Shown here in pieces: positions 6,607 through 13,229 of a stretch of 15,792 bases of DNA (position 1 is the first letter of the stretch; each line of letters opens with the position of its first letter). Both the position numbers and the translations under genes were made by a program. Under the pieces are notes generated by a model. It saw nothing but the letters and a program-made list of their open reading frames with translations. It was not told where the DNA came from and searched no databases. This stretch comes from Micromonosporaceae bacterium (GTDB lineage: Bacteria; Actinomycetota; Actinomycetes; Mycobacteriales; Micromonosporaceae): assembly GCA_019689695.1 (NCBI GenBank), contig JADGHA010000042.1:1-15792 (forward strand). The letters run 5' to 3'.

Positions 6607-6612
6607 TGTCGA

Positions 6613-7176
6613 GTGGACTTCGATGCGTACGCGCGGACCGCGGTCGACCTGGTCAACGCGCGCCTGACCGACCTGCCTGAGCTGAAGGCTTTTCTGGGCA
6701 CGGCACACGGCTGGATGCGGGACGAGGCGACCGAACGGGACGTAGCCGCCTTCCGGCGCGCCCAGCGGCGTCTGCGGGAAGTGTTCGAGCTGGGCACATC
6801 GGGGCGTGACACCGAGGCGGTCGCCGAGCTGAACGCGCTGCTGGAACAGTTCCCGGTGCAGCCGCGGATCTCCGGCCACGACGCCCGGGACTGGCACATG
6901 CACGTCACCAGCCGGGGCTCGTCGGTGTCCGCGGAGTACCTGGCCGGCGCGGTCTGGGGCCTGGCGGTCTGGCTGTGCGAGTACGGCAGCGCCCGGTTCG
7001 GCATCTGCGCCGACGAGCGGTGCGGCAACGTCTACCTGGACACCTCGTCCAACAACTGCCGCCGGTTCTGCTCCGAGCGCTGCGCGACCCGGTCACACGT
7101 CGCGGCCCACCGGGCCCGCAAGCGGGCGGCCGTCGGGGAGCCCGGCGACGCCCCCGCGCTCACCCCGGTGCCCTGA
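6613..7176 (+). CDS. CGNR zinc-finger protein (ABATE-type regulator)
   Basis: The protein has 187 residues. The N-terminal part (about 1-120) is the helical ABATE-type region, with the typical VDLVNA start. The C-terminal zinc finger at 130-171 has Cys132, Cys137, Cys153 and Cys157 as likely zinc ligands and contains the eponymous CGNV variant of CGNR, then Y.D.S, RRFCSERC and the basic tail RSHVAAHRARKR. The family is regarded as stress-related transcriptional regulators; ligands are mostly unknown. The last 15 residues are Pro/Ala-rich. The start is GTG, chosen because a -10 hexamer lies 6 nt upstream and the family N-terminus begins here. Being divergent from proline dehydrogenase, it may regulate that gene, itself or both. 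Confidence 0.9.
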   Translation: MDFDAYARTAVDLVNARLTDLPELKAFLGTAHGWMRDEATERDVAAFRRAQRRLREVFELGTSGRDTEAVAELNALLEQFPVQPRISGHDARDWHMHVTSRGSSVSAEYLAGAVWGLAVWLCEYGSARFGICADERCGNVYLDTSSNNCRRFCSERCATRSHVAAHRARKRAAVGEPGDAPALTPVP

Positions 7177-7200
7177 CCCCGGCGACCCGGCGGGCACCGG

Positions 7201-7216
7201 CGCCCGATCGCGGGCG
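7201..7216. terminator. Hairpin between convergent CGNR and isomerase genes
   Basis: CGCCCG-ATCG-CGGGCG is a 6-bp stem with a tetraloop. It fills the end of the 40-nt convergent gap and abuts the isomerase stop codon. It lacks a T run on either strand; placement is the main support for a bidirectional terminator. Confidence 0.5.
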
Positions 7217-8032
7217 TCACGCGTCGACGGACCAGGCGGGCTTGGCAGTACCCAGGTGCTGGCGGGCGAAGGCCAGCGCCTCGGCGAGGTCTGCCTCCCG
7301 CTCGGCGCGGCTGCCCGCCCGCCGGGTGGAGACCTCCACCGCCACCGCGCCCGAATAGCCGCGGCGGGCCAGCGACTCCAGCAGCGCCCCGCAGGGCTGG
7401 CGGCCGCGGCCGGGCACGAGGTGCTCGTCCCGCGGCTCGCCGTTGCCGTCGCCGAGGTGCACGTGGACCAGCCGGTCGCCCATCTGGTCCGCCATCGCCA
7501 GCGGGTCGCTGCCCGACACCGCGCAGTGCGACACGTCGAGGGTGTAGCCGCCGTACCCGGCCCGCGTCGGGTCCCAACCCGGCGCGTACGGCACGAACTG
7601 CCGCCGGGCCATCCGCACCGGGAACATGTTCTCCACCGCGAACCGCACGCTCGGCCACTCCCCGGCCAGCCGCTCCAGGCCGGCGGCAAAATTCCGGGCG
7701 TACTCCCGCTGCCAGCTGAACGGCGGGTGCACCACCACGACCGGCGCCCCCAGGGTCTGCGCGAGCGACGCGGAGCGGGACAGCCGCTCCCACGGGTCAG
7801 GGCTCCACACCCGCTGGGTAACCAGCAGGCAGGGCGCGTGCACCGACCGCACCGGGACCCGGTAGTGCGCGGCGAGGCCGCTCAACGCGCCGGCGTCCTG
7901 GCTGACCGGGTCGGTCCAGACCATCACCTCGATGCCGTCGTACCCCAGGGCGGCGGCCATCTCGAAGGCCGCCGCGGTCGGCTCCGGGAAGACCGATGAG
8001 CTCGACAGCAGGACCGGCACCGGGGTATCCAC
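7217..8032 (-). CDS. TIM-barrel sugar phosphate isomerase/epimerase-like protein (Rv0498-like)
   Basis: The protein has 271 residues of the AP-endonuclease-2 / xylose-isomerase-like TIM-barrel family. Likely metal ligands and active-site residues sit at strand ends: E35 (GIEVMVW), H65 (SVHAP), H102 (VVHPPF), E134 (AVENM), D166 and H169 (LDVSHC), H192 (HVHLGDG), H204 and E233 (AVEVS). The fold usually binds a divalent metal and isomerises a sugar or related substrate, or cleaves abasic DNA; the true substrate here is unknown. The location beside ppx matches Rv0498 near Rv0496. It lies 15 nt downstream of the ppx stop on the same strand, so co-transcription is likely. TAGCCT sits 7 nt before the GTG start and could be an extra internal promoter. 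An in-frame GTG four codons later is an alternative start. Confidence 0.85.
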   Translation of the reverse strand: MDTPVPVLLSSSSVFPEPTAAAFEMAAALGYDGIEVMVWTDPVSQDAGALSGLAAHYRVPVRSVHAPCLLVTQRVWSPDPWERLSRSASLAQTLGAPVVVVHPPFSWQREYARNFAAGLERLAGEWPSVRFAVENMFPVRMARRQFVPYAPGWDPTRAGYGGYTLDVSHCAVSGSDPLAMADQMGDRLVHVHLGDGNGEPRDEHLVPGRGRQPCGALLESLARRGYSGAVAVEVSTRRAGSRAEREADLAEALAFARQHLGTAKPAWSVDA

Positions 8033-8039
8033 CCTTACC

Positions 8040-8045
8040 AGGCTA
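8040..8045 (-). promoter_or_regulatory. Possible internal -10 hexamer TAGCCT before the isomerase gene
   Basis: TAGCCT ends 7 nt before the GTG start, inside the 15-nt gap after ppx. The AAGG that touches the start codon is too close to serve as a Shine-Dalgarno. The spacing fits the leaderless pattern of neighbouring genes, but co-transcription with ppx is also likely. Confidence 0.35.
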
Positions 8046-8047
8046 GT

Positions 8048-8992
8048 TCACACCGGCTCGAGCAGGTCCAGGCGGCGCAGGATCACGCCCTCCCGCAGCG
8101 CCCACGGGCAGAGGTCCAGCTCGTCGATGTCCAGCCGGCGCATGGTCGCCTCCGCCACCACGGCGCCGGCCAGCAGCTGGTGGGCCCGGGGCGGGCTGAC
8201 CCCGTCCAGGCTGGCCAGCGCCGCCGGCGGGATGTGCCGGATGAAGCCCAGCACCTGCGTCAGGCCGGCGCGGGTCAGCTGGCGCCGGCGGTACAGCCCG
8301 TCGCGGTACGGTGCGGCGCCGCAGAGCCGGGCCAGCGAGCGGAACGTCTTCGACGTGGCCACCGCGCGGTCCCAGCCCGCCTTGATCAGCTTCTTCAGCG
8401 AGCCGTCCAGCACCCCCTCCACGTACTCGGTCAGCTCGGCGACCGCCTCCGGCGACGGCGGCTGGGGGCTGTCCTCCTCGACCCGCAACCGCTCCCGGGT
8501 CAACCGGCCGGCTCCCAGCGGCAGCGACAGCGCGAGGTCCGGCTCCTCGTCCACGCCGGCGGCGATCTCCAGTGAGCCGCCGCCGATGTCCAGCGCCAGC
8601 AGCCGCCCGGCGGACCAGCCGAACCAGCGCCGCACCGCCAGGAAGGTCAGCCGCGCCTCCGCCTCGCCCGACAGCACGTGCAGCTCGACGCCCGTCTCCT
8701 CGCGCACCCTCGCCAGTACCTGGGCCGAGTTGCTGGCGTCCCGGACGGCGGAGGTGGCGAAGGCCAGCAGGTCCTCGGTCTTGAGCCGCTTGGCCGCCTT
8801 GACCGCCCCGGCCACCGCCGCCACGAGCGCCTGCGCGCCATCCTCGGTGAGCGCCCCGTCCGGGCCGAGCTGCTCGGCCAGCCGCAGGGTGGACTTCTCC
8901 GACGCGGCCGGCCACGGGTGGGCGCCCCGGTGCGCATCGACGACGAGCAGGTGCACGGTGTTCGAGCCGACGTCGAGCACGCCCAGTCGCAT
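8048..8992 (-). CDS. ppx: Ppx/GppA family exopolyphosphatase
   Basis: The protein has 314 residues, the short two-subdomain form seen in actinobacteria (Rv0496 type). It adopts the actin-like ASKHA fold. Motifs are DVGSNTVHLLVVD (7-19, phosphate-binding P-loop 1), TSAVRDASN (80-88), LSGEAEARLTF (107-117) and LDIGGGSLEI (134-143, P-loop 2). The family removes terminal phosphate from polyphosphate and/or hydrolyses pppGpp; short actinobacterial enzymes act on short-chain polyphosphate. The start is the ATG at 8992, directly before the conserved RLGVLDVGSNT. The upstream extension of the frame reads as non-coding, and a -10 hexamer lies 7 nt before this ATG. It is divergent from the cysteine-rich gene and followed by the isomerase. 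Polyphosphate turnover fits the nearby phosphate-sensing SenX3-RegX3. Confidence 0.93.
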   Translation of the reverse strand: MRLGVLDVGSNTVHLLVVDAHRGAHPWPAASEKSTLRLAEQLGPDGALTEDGAQALVAAVAGAVKAAKRLKTEDLLAFATSAVRDASNSAQVLARVREETGVELHVLSGEAEARLTFLAVRRWFGWSAGRLLALDIGGGSLEIAAGVDEEPDLALSLPLGAGRLTRERLRVEEDSPQPPSPEAVAELTEYVEGVLDGSLKKLIKAGWDRAVATSKTFRSLARLCGAAPYRDGLYRRRQLTRAGLTQVLGFIRHIPPAALASLDGVSPPRAHQLLAGAVVAEATMRRLDIDELDLCPWALREGVILRRLDLLEPV

Positions 8993-8999
8993 GCTACGA

Positions 9000-9005
9000 A
9001 CAGTA
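9000..9005 (-). promoter_or_regulatory. -10 hexamer TACTGT, leaderless start of ppx
   Basis: TACTGT ends 7 nt before the ppx ATG on the minus strand; no Shine-Dalgarno intervenes. Confidence 0.5.
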
Positions 9006-9010
9006 CGGCC

Positions 9011-9054
9011 CGGCACAGTGCCGCGTTGCCGGGCACACGCCGGCCCTTCCGGCG
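9011..9054. promoter_or_regulatory. Two short palindromes in the ppx/cysteine-rich gene divergent promoter
   Basis: CGGCAC-A-GTGCCG (9011-9023) and CGCCGG-CCCTT-CCGGCG (9038-9054) are both perfect 6-bp inverted repeats in a 74-nt divergent gap. The second directly abuts the -10 of the plus-strand gene and the first lies just upstream of the ppx -10. They are possible operators, but GC-rich short repeats are common in this genome. Confidence 0.25.
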
Positions 9055-9060
9055 TACGCT
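9055..9060 (+). promoter_or_regulatory. -10 hexamer TACGCT, leaderless start of the cysteine-rich gene
   Basis: TACGCT is followed by GGCCGG (6 nt) and then ATG. It has the same hexamer and spacing as the proline dehydrogenase promoter. Confidence 0.6.
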
Positions 9061-9066
9061 GGCCGG

Positions 9067-9882
9067 ATGGCACGCAGCAATCAGGTCCAGGTGCTGGTTG
9101 ACGACCCGGATGACCCGCGCAGCCTGGAGGTCGAGCTCGACTTCCCGCGCGAGTGGATCGAGTTCATCGATCCCGCGGACGCCGAGCACGTGATCCGCGC
9201 CGATCTCACCTGGCTGCTGTCCCGCTGGACATGCGTGTTCGGCAAGGCGTGCCACGGCATCATCCGGGCGCGCGGGGGCGAAGGCTGCTGCTCGCACGGC
9301 GCGTTCTTCACCGACGCCGACGACGAGGCGCGGGTACGCAAGGCGGTCAAGAAGCTGACCCCGCAGACCTGGCAGCACTTCCGCCGCGGCTTCAAGAACT
9401 ACACCGAGATGGACACGATCGACGGCAAGAACCCGGCCCGGCGGACCGCCACCCGAGGCGAGAAGCAGCCGTGCATCTTCCTCAACGACCCTGACTTCCC
9501 CGGTGGGGGCGGCTGTGCCCTGCACGCGCAGGCGCTGCGGGACGGCGTGCATCCGTTGGAGTACAAGCCCGACGTGTGCTGGCAGCTGCCGGTGCGCCGG
9601 GACCAGGACTGGGTCGACCGGCCGGACGGGACGCGAGTTCTGGTCACCGTGCTGACCGAGTTCGACCGCCGTGGCTGGGGCTCCGGCGGGCACGACCTGG
9701 ACTGGTGGTGCACGTCGTCGCCGGAGGCGCACGTCGGCCAGGAGCCGATGTACCGGTCGTACGAGCCGGAGCTGACCGCGTTGATCGGCAAGGCGGCGTA
9801 CGCCAAGCTCGCCGAGCTGTGCGCGGCCCGGATGAAAACCGGCCTGGTCGCCCCGCACCCGGCGACCGTCGCCGCGACCTGA
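9067..9882 (+). CDS. Conserved cysteine-rich protein, possible metal-binding (Rv0495c position)
   Basis: The protein has 271 residues and should be soluble. Cysteines cluster in a pattern suggesting a metal centre: C56, C62, C74-C75 (EGCCSHG), C136 (PCIFLN), C150 (GGCALH) and C171 (DVCWQLP), with further ones at C215 and C252. CC followed by G.FF and C....GGGC.LH resembles zinc- or iron-sulphur-binding YkgJ/DUF3109-like proteins, though I cannot confirm that family. Its position divergent from ppx matches M. tuberculosis Rv0495c relative to Rv0496, so orthology is likely by synteny. The start is ATG with a -10 hexamer 6 nt upstream. A strong hairpin follows the stop. The biochemical function is not evident from the sequence. 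Confidence 0.85.
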   Translation: MARSNQVQVLVDDPDDPRSLEVELDFPREWIEFIDPADAEHVIRADLTWLLSRWTCVFGKACHGIIRARGGEGCCSHGAFFTDADDEARVRKAVKKLTPQTWQHFRRGFKNYTEMDTIDGKNPARRTATRGEKQPCIFLNDPDFPGGGGCALHAQALRDGVHPLEYKPDVCWQLPVRRDQDWVDRPDGTRVLVTVLTEFDRRGWGSGGHDLDWWCTSSPEAHVGQEPMYRSYEPELTALIGKAAYAKLAELCAARMKTGLVAPHPATVAAT

Positions 9883-9895
9883 TCTGCATGTCCGG

Positions 9896-9935
9896 GGAAA
9901 GTGCCGGTGTTAAAGATCCACAACCGGCACTTTCC
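9896..9935. terminator. Strong bidirectional hairpin between convergent genes
   Basis: GGAAAGTGCCGGT (9896-9908) and ACCGGCACTTTCC (9923-9935) form a perfect 13-bp stem with a 14-nt loop. It sits in the 56-nt gap between the stop codons of the cysteine-rich gene and the GlxA-type regulator. The A3/T3 tracts inside the stem give both strands a partial T run. It is the longest hairpin in the window. Confidence 0.8.
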
Positions 9936-9938
9936 GGT

Positions 9939-10901
9939 TCAATGCAGTGCGGCAGAGAACGCGCGGCGGTAGTCGCGGGGCGGCACGCCGCGCCGGCGGA
10001 CGAACTGCTCGCGCAGGGCCGCGGCGGTGCCGAAGCCGACCCGCCGGGCCACCTCCTCCACCGTCAGGTCAGCGGTCTCCAGCAGCTCCTCGGCCCGGTG
10101 CAGGCGCTGGGTGACAAGCCAGGCGTGTGGGGTGGTGCCGGTCGCCGCCTTGAAGCGGCGGGCGAACGAACGGGGGCTCATCAGTGCCCGGGCGGCCAGC
10201 CGCTCCACGCTCAGCCGCTGGTCCAGGTTGGCCCGGGCCCAGCTGATCACTTCGGACAGCCGCTCATCGTCGTAGTCCTCCGGCACCGGCGCGGCCACGT
10301 ACTGCGCCTGGCCGCCGTCGCGGTGCGGCGGCATGACCAGATCCCGGGCGATCGCGGTGGCTACCGAGGCGCCGAACTCGCGGCGCAGCAGGTACAGCCC
10401 GAGGTCGAAGCCGGCGGTGGCGCCGGCACTGGTGAGCACTTGTCCCTCGTCCACGTAGAGCACGTCGGGCTCGAACTTCACCGCCGGGAAGAGTTTGGCC
10501 AGCTGATCCGCCCAGCGCCAGTGTGCGGTGGCACGCCGGCCGTCCAGCAGCCCGGTGCAGGCGAGCACGAACGCTCCCATGCAGTGGCCGGCGACGATAG
10601 CGCCGTTGTCGTACGCCTTGCGGATCGCGGCCAGCGCCTCCTCTGACGGCCACCGCTCGAGGTCGAACCAGGACGTGACGAAGACCAGATCCGCCTCGGC
10701 GAGCCGGTCCAGGCCGTGGTCCACGTGGACGGTCAGCCCGGTATCGGTACGCAACGGGCCGGGCCGGTCGGCACACGTGGCGAAGTCGAAGCCGGGCAGC
10801 CCGCGGCTGGTCCGGTCGTAGCCGAAGAGTTCGCTGATGATGCCCAGGCCGAGTGCCCCCGTGCCATCGGGCACGTAAACGGCGACCGAGCGGAATGCCA
10901 T
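9939..10901 (-). CDS. GlxA-type AraC family regulator with DJ-1/PfpI (GATase1-like) domain
   Basis: The protein has 320 residues. The N-terminal DJ-1/PfpI-like domain (about 5-185) contains AGHCMGAFVLA (104-114) with Cys107 at the nucleophile-elbow position; in this regulator family the domain is usually a ligand sensor rather than an enzyme. The C-terminal AraC domain (about 215-315) carries two helix-turn-helix motifs, with LAARALMSPRSFARRFKA around 235-252 and VEEVARRVGFGTAAALREQF at 281-300. The start is ATG, with CATAGT as a -10-like hexamer 7 nt upstream. A perfect palindrome overlaps that promoter and could be an autoregulatory site. No catabolic target gene is adjacent, so the regulated pathway is unknown. 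It appears inserted in the otherwise conserved regX3-ppx block. Confidence 0.92.
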   Translation of the reverse strand: MAFRSVAVYVPDGTGALGLGIISELFGYDRTSRGLPGFDFATCADRPGPLRTDTGLTVHVDHGLDRLAEADLVFVTSWFDLERWPSEEALAAIRKAYDNGAIVAGHCMGAFVLACTGLLDGRRATAHWRWADQLAKLFPAVKFEPDVLYVDEGQVLTSAGATAGFDLGLYLLRREFGASVATAIARDLVMPPHRDGGQAQYVAAPVPEDYDDERLSEVISWARANLDQRLSVERLAARALMSPRSFARRFKAATGTTPHAWLVTQRLHRAEELLETADLTVEEVARRVGFGTAAALREQFVRRRGVPPRDYRRAFSAALH

Positions 10902-10908
10902 ACCGCCA

Positions 10909-10914
10909 ACTATG
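10909..10914 (-). promoter_or_regulatory. -10-like hexamer CATAGT, leaderless start of the GlxA-type gene
   Basis: CATAGT lies 7 nt before the ATG on the minus strand. It lacks the first consensus T but keeps A2 and T6. No Shine-Dalgarno is evident. Confidence 0.4.
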
Positions 10915-10925
10915 CCAGCCTGGCA
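10913..10925. promoter_or_regulatory. Palindrome overlapping the GlxA-type gene promoter
   Basis: TGCCAG-C-CTGGCA is a perfect 6-bp inverted repeat with a 1-nt centre, 12-24 nt upstream of the start codon, overlapping the -10/-35 spacer. A regulator bound here would block transcription, which fits autorepression. This is inference from position and symmetry only. Confidence 0.45.
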
Positions 10926-10958
10926 GGAAAACTGCGATAGCGGGATTTTCGCCAGCGG

Positions 10959-11642
10959 CTACGGCTCGAACTTGTAGCCCAGGCCCCGGACGGTGACGAT
11001 GTACCGCGGCGCGGACGGCTCCGGCTCCACCTTGGAGCGCAGCCGCTTGACGTGCACGTCCAGGGTCTTGGTGTCCCCGACGTAGTCCGCCCCCCAGACC
11101 CGGTCGATCAGCTGCCCCCGGGTCAGCACCCGGCCGGCGTTGCGCAGCAGCAGCTCCAGCAGCTCGAACTCCTTCAGCGGCAGCTGGACCGGCTGGCCGT
11201 CCACGGTCACCACGTGCCGCTCCACGTCCATCCGCACCGGACCGGCGGTGAGGGTGGGCGCGGACCGCTCGGCCGGGTCCACCGCCTGCCGGCGCAGCAC
11301 CGCCCGGATCCGGGCGACCAGCTCGCGCGGCGAGTACGGCTTGGTCACGTAGTCGTCGGCGCCGAGCTCCAGGCCGACCACCTTGTCGATCTCGCTGTCC
11401 CGGGCGGTGACCATGATGATCGGCACGTGGGACCGCTGGCGCAGCTGCCGGCAGACCTCGGTGCCGGACATCTCCGGCAGCATCAGGTCCAGCAGCACGA
11501 TGTCCGCGCCGCTGCGCTCGAACTCGGTCAGCGCCGAGGTGCCGGTCCCGGCCACAAAGACCTCGAACCCCTCCTTCCGGAGCATGTACGAGAGGGCGTC
11601 GGAGAACGCCTCCTCATCCTCGACGACGAGCACGCGGGCCAC
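10959..11642 (-). CDS. regX3: OmpR/PhoB-family response regulator RegX3
   Basis: The protein has 227 residues. The receiver domain (1-115) has the acidic pair E8/D9, phosphoacceptor D52 in LLDLMLPEMSG, T79 and K101. The winged-helix DNA-binding domain (about 130-227) contains LPLKEFELLELLLRNAGRVL, TRGQLIDRVWG and the terminal VRGLGYKFEP. Sequence and pairing with a SenX3-type kinase next to phosphoglycerate mutase identify RegX3 (PhoP in Streptomyces), the phosphate-limitation regulator that controls phosphate uptake genes. The start is GTG, with AAGGAAG about 10 nt upstream. It follows the kinase by 18 nt in one operon. A PHO-box-like region upstream of senX3 suggests autoregulation. Confidence 0.95.
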   Translation of the reverse strand: MARVLVVEDEEAFSDALSYMLRKEGFEVFVAGTGTSALTEFERSGADIVLLDLMLPEMSGTEVCRQLRQRSHVPIIMVTARDSEIDKVVGLELGADDYVTKPYSPRELVARIRAVLRRQAVDPAERSAPTLTAGPVRMDVERHVVTVDGQPVQLPLKEFELLELLLRNAGRVLTRGQLIDRVWGADYVGDTKTLDVHVKRLRSKVEPEPSAPRYIVTVRGLGYKFEP

Positions 11643-11660
11643 CTCGGGTTCTTCCTTTCC

Positions 11661-13157
11661 TCACCTCGGCCGGCTGGCGGCGGCCGCCACCCCGTCGGCT
11701 CCACCGGCGGTCTCCACTCCGTCGGCTCGGCCGGCGCTCTCCACACCGTCGGCTCGGCTGGCGGGCCCGGGTCGTTCAGGGCCGCCATCGTGGGCAGCAG
11801 TGGAGCTGCCCTCGGCTTCGGTCAGCTCCGGGGTACCGGCTGCCTGGCGCGCGCCGTCGACCGGCGCACCGGCTGCGGGCATCTGGATTTCAGCCGATTC
11901 GGGTGGCGGCACTGTGGCGTCCGGCGGACGGGCGGGCAGCCGGAGGGTGAACGTCGAGCCTCCCCCGAGGGTGCTCGCGACCTCGATCCGGCCGCCGTGG
12001 TTGGTCGCGATGTGCTTGACGATCGCCAGCCCCAGCCCGGTCCCGCCGGTCGCCCGGGACCGCGCCTGGTCTGCCCGGTAGAACCGCTCGAAGACGCGGT
12101 CCAGGTCGCACCGGGCGATCCCGATGCCCTGGTCGGCCACGGCGATCTTGACGTGCTCGTCGTCGCGCGAGGTCGTGATGGTCACCCGGCTCTCCTCCGG
12201 GGAGTATGCGATCGCGTTCTCCACCAGGTTCGCGACCGCGGTCGCGATCTGGCTGTCACTGCCGTACACGCTGAGCCCGCGCTGCCCCGTAAGAACCACC
12301 TCGATCTGCTTGGCCGCCGCGGCGGTCCGCACCCGGTCGAGCACCTCGGCGACCACCCAGTCCACCGAGACCGGCGTGGGCTTGGGCAGCGGCTCCGCCC
12401 CCTGCAGCCGGGTCAGCTCCATCAGGTCGGTGACCAGCCGGCCCAGCCGCGCGGACTCGCGGTGGATCCGCTCGGCGAAACGCCGGGCCGCGGCCTGGTT
12501 CTCGGGGTTGTCGGCGTCCGCACTGTCCGGATCCGTGGCGTCGAGCAGCGCCTCGGACAGCAGCTGCAGCGCGCCGATCGGCGTCTTCAGCTCGTGGCTG
12601 ACGTTCGCGACGAAGTCCCGCCGCACCCGGCTCACCCGGTGCGACTCGGTGACGTCAGCCGCTTCGACCGCGACGTAGCCAGGGTGCACCACGGCCGCGC
12701 GCAGCTGCACGCCAAGAGGATCCTGCGCCCCGCCCGCGCCGCCACGCGGCAGGTCCAGCTCGACGTCCCGCCGGACACCGCTGCGCCGTACCTGATCGGC
12801 GAGGGTCCGGACCGCCGGATGGGCCGCCACCGTGCCCGGCTGCGGCCCGGCCCGGAGCAGGCCCATGGCACGCGCGGCGGGGTTGGCCAGTACCGGACGG
12901 TCGGCGGGGTCGAGCACGACCACGCCGACGCGGAGCGAGTCAACGACCTTGCGGCCCAGACCCCTCGGTGTGCTGTCGTCCTCGGCGATCGCCGGCCTCC
13001 CGGTGCCCCTGCCCATGCCCTTGCCGTCCCGGGCTGACGCGGCTGCGGCGCGGATCGCTCGCGGGCCACCGCCGCGGAGCCGTGCCCCGGCCCACGCGCC
13101 CGCCAGCAAGCCAAGCGCGGCGCCGCCGGCGATGCCAAGCTGGACCGCCCACATCAC
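11661..13157 (-). CDS. senX3: SenX3-type sensor histidine kinase with a repeat-bearing C-terminal tail
   Basis: The protein has 498 residues, longer than mycobacterial SenX3 (about 410). One transmembrane segment is visible (about 3-27), then a PAS-like domain (about 68-170). The dimerisation domain has His188 in FVANVSHELKTPIGAL. The ATPase domain has the N-box LVENAIAYS (311-319), G1 DQGIGI (342-347), F-box FERFYR and G2 GGTGLGL (371-377), ending near 410. The extra 88 residues are Pro/Ala/Gly/Glu-rich and finish with three nine-residue repeats of the form ADGV-E-AG. It phosphorylates RegX3 in response to phosphate limitation. The start is GTG at 13157, with -10 hexamer TACGAT 6 nt upstream; the next codon is ATG, so either could be used. 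It transcribes away from gpm across a 134-nt regulatory gap. Confidence 0.93.
   Translation of the reverse strand: MMWAVQLGIAGGAALGLLAGAWAGARLRGGGPRAIRAAAASARDGKGMGRGTGRPAIAEDDSTPRGLGRKVVDSLRVGVVVLDPADRPVLANPAARAMGLLRAGPQPGTVAAHPAVRTLADQVRRSGVRRDVELDLPRGGAGGAQDPLGVQLRAAVVHPGYVAVEAADVTESHRVSRVRRDFVANVSHELKTPIGALQLLSEALLDATDPDSADADNPENQAAARRFAERIHRESARLGRLVTDLMELTRLQGAEPLPKPTPVSVDWVVAEVLDRVRTAAAAKQIEVVLTGQRGLSVYGSDSQIATAVANLVENAIAYSPEESRVTITTSRDDEHVKIAVADQGIGIARCDLDRVFERFYRADQARSRATGGTGLGLAIVKHIATNHGGRIEVASTLGGGSTFTLRLPARPPDATVPPPESAEIQMPAAGAPVDGARQAAGTPELTEAEGSSTAAHDGGPERPGPASRADGVESAGRADGVETAGGADGVAAAASRPR
11692..11772 (-). repeat. Three tandem 27-nt repeats within the 3' end of senX3
   Basis: Units begin at 11692, 11719 and 11746, each with CCGTCGGCTC near the start on the plus strand. 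The first two units are nearly identical and the third diverges in its second half. They encode ADGVESAGR, ADGVETAGG and ADGVAAAAS-like segments. The period is a multiple of three, so copy number can change without a frameshift. Confidence 0.85.
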
Positions 13158-13163
13158 AAGGCG

Positions 13164-13169
13164 ATCGTA
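13164..13169 (-). promoter_or_regulatory. -10 hexamer TACGAT, leaderless start of senX3-regX3
   Basis: TACGAT matches TATAAT at four positions and ends 6 nt before the senX3 GTG, with no Shine-Dalgarno. The -35 region is not recognisable, as expected for an activator-dependent promoter; PHO-box-like repeats lie 60-100 nt further upstream. Confidence 0.55.
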
Positions 13170-13229
13170 GGTCGAGTGTTAACCCATCCACCGGGCAGAG
13201 CAGGATAAATCCGGCGAGTATCCCCGAAT

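Noticed and set aside
11052..13037. Long plus-strand frame (661 codons) opposite regX3-senX3
   Set aside because: The minus strand encodes complete, motif-bearing RegX3 and SenX3. The plus-strand product is His/Pro/Arg-rich, as expected of an antisense frame in GC-rich DNA.
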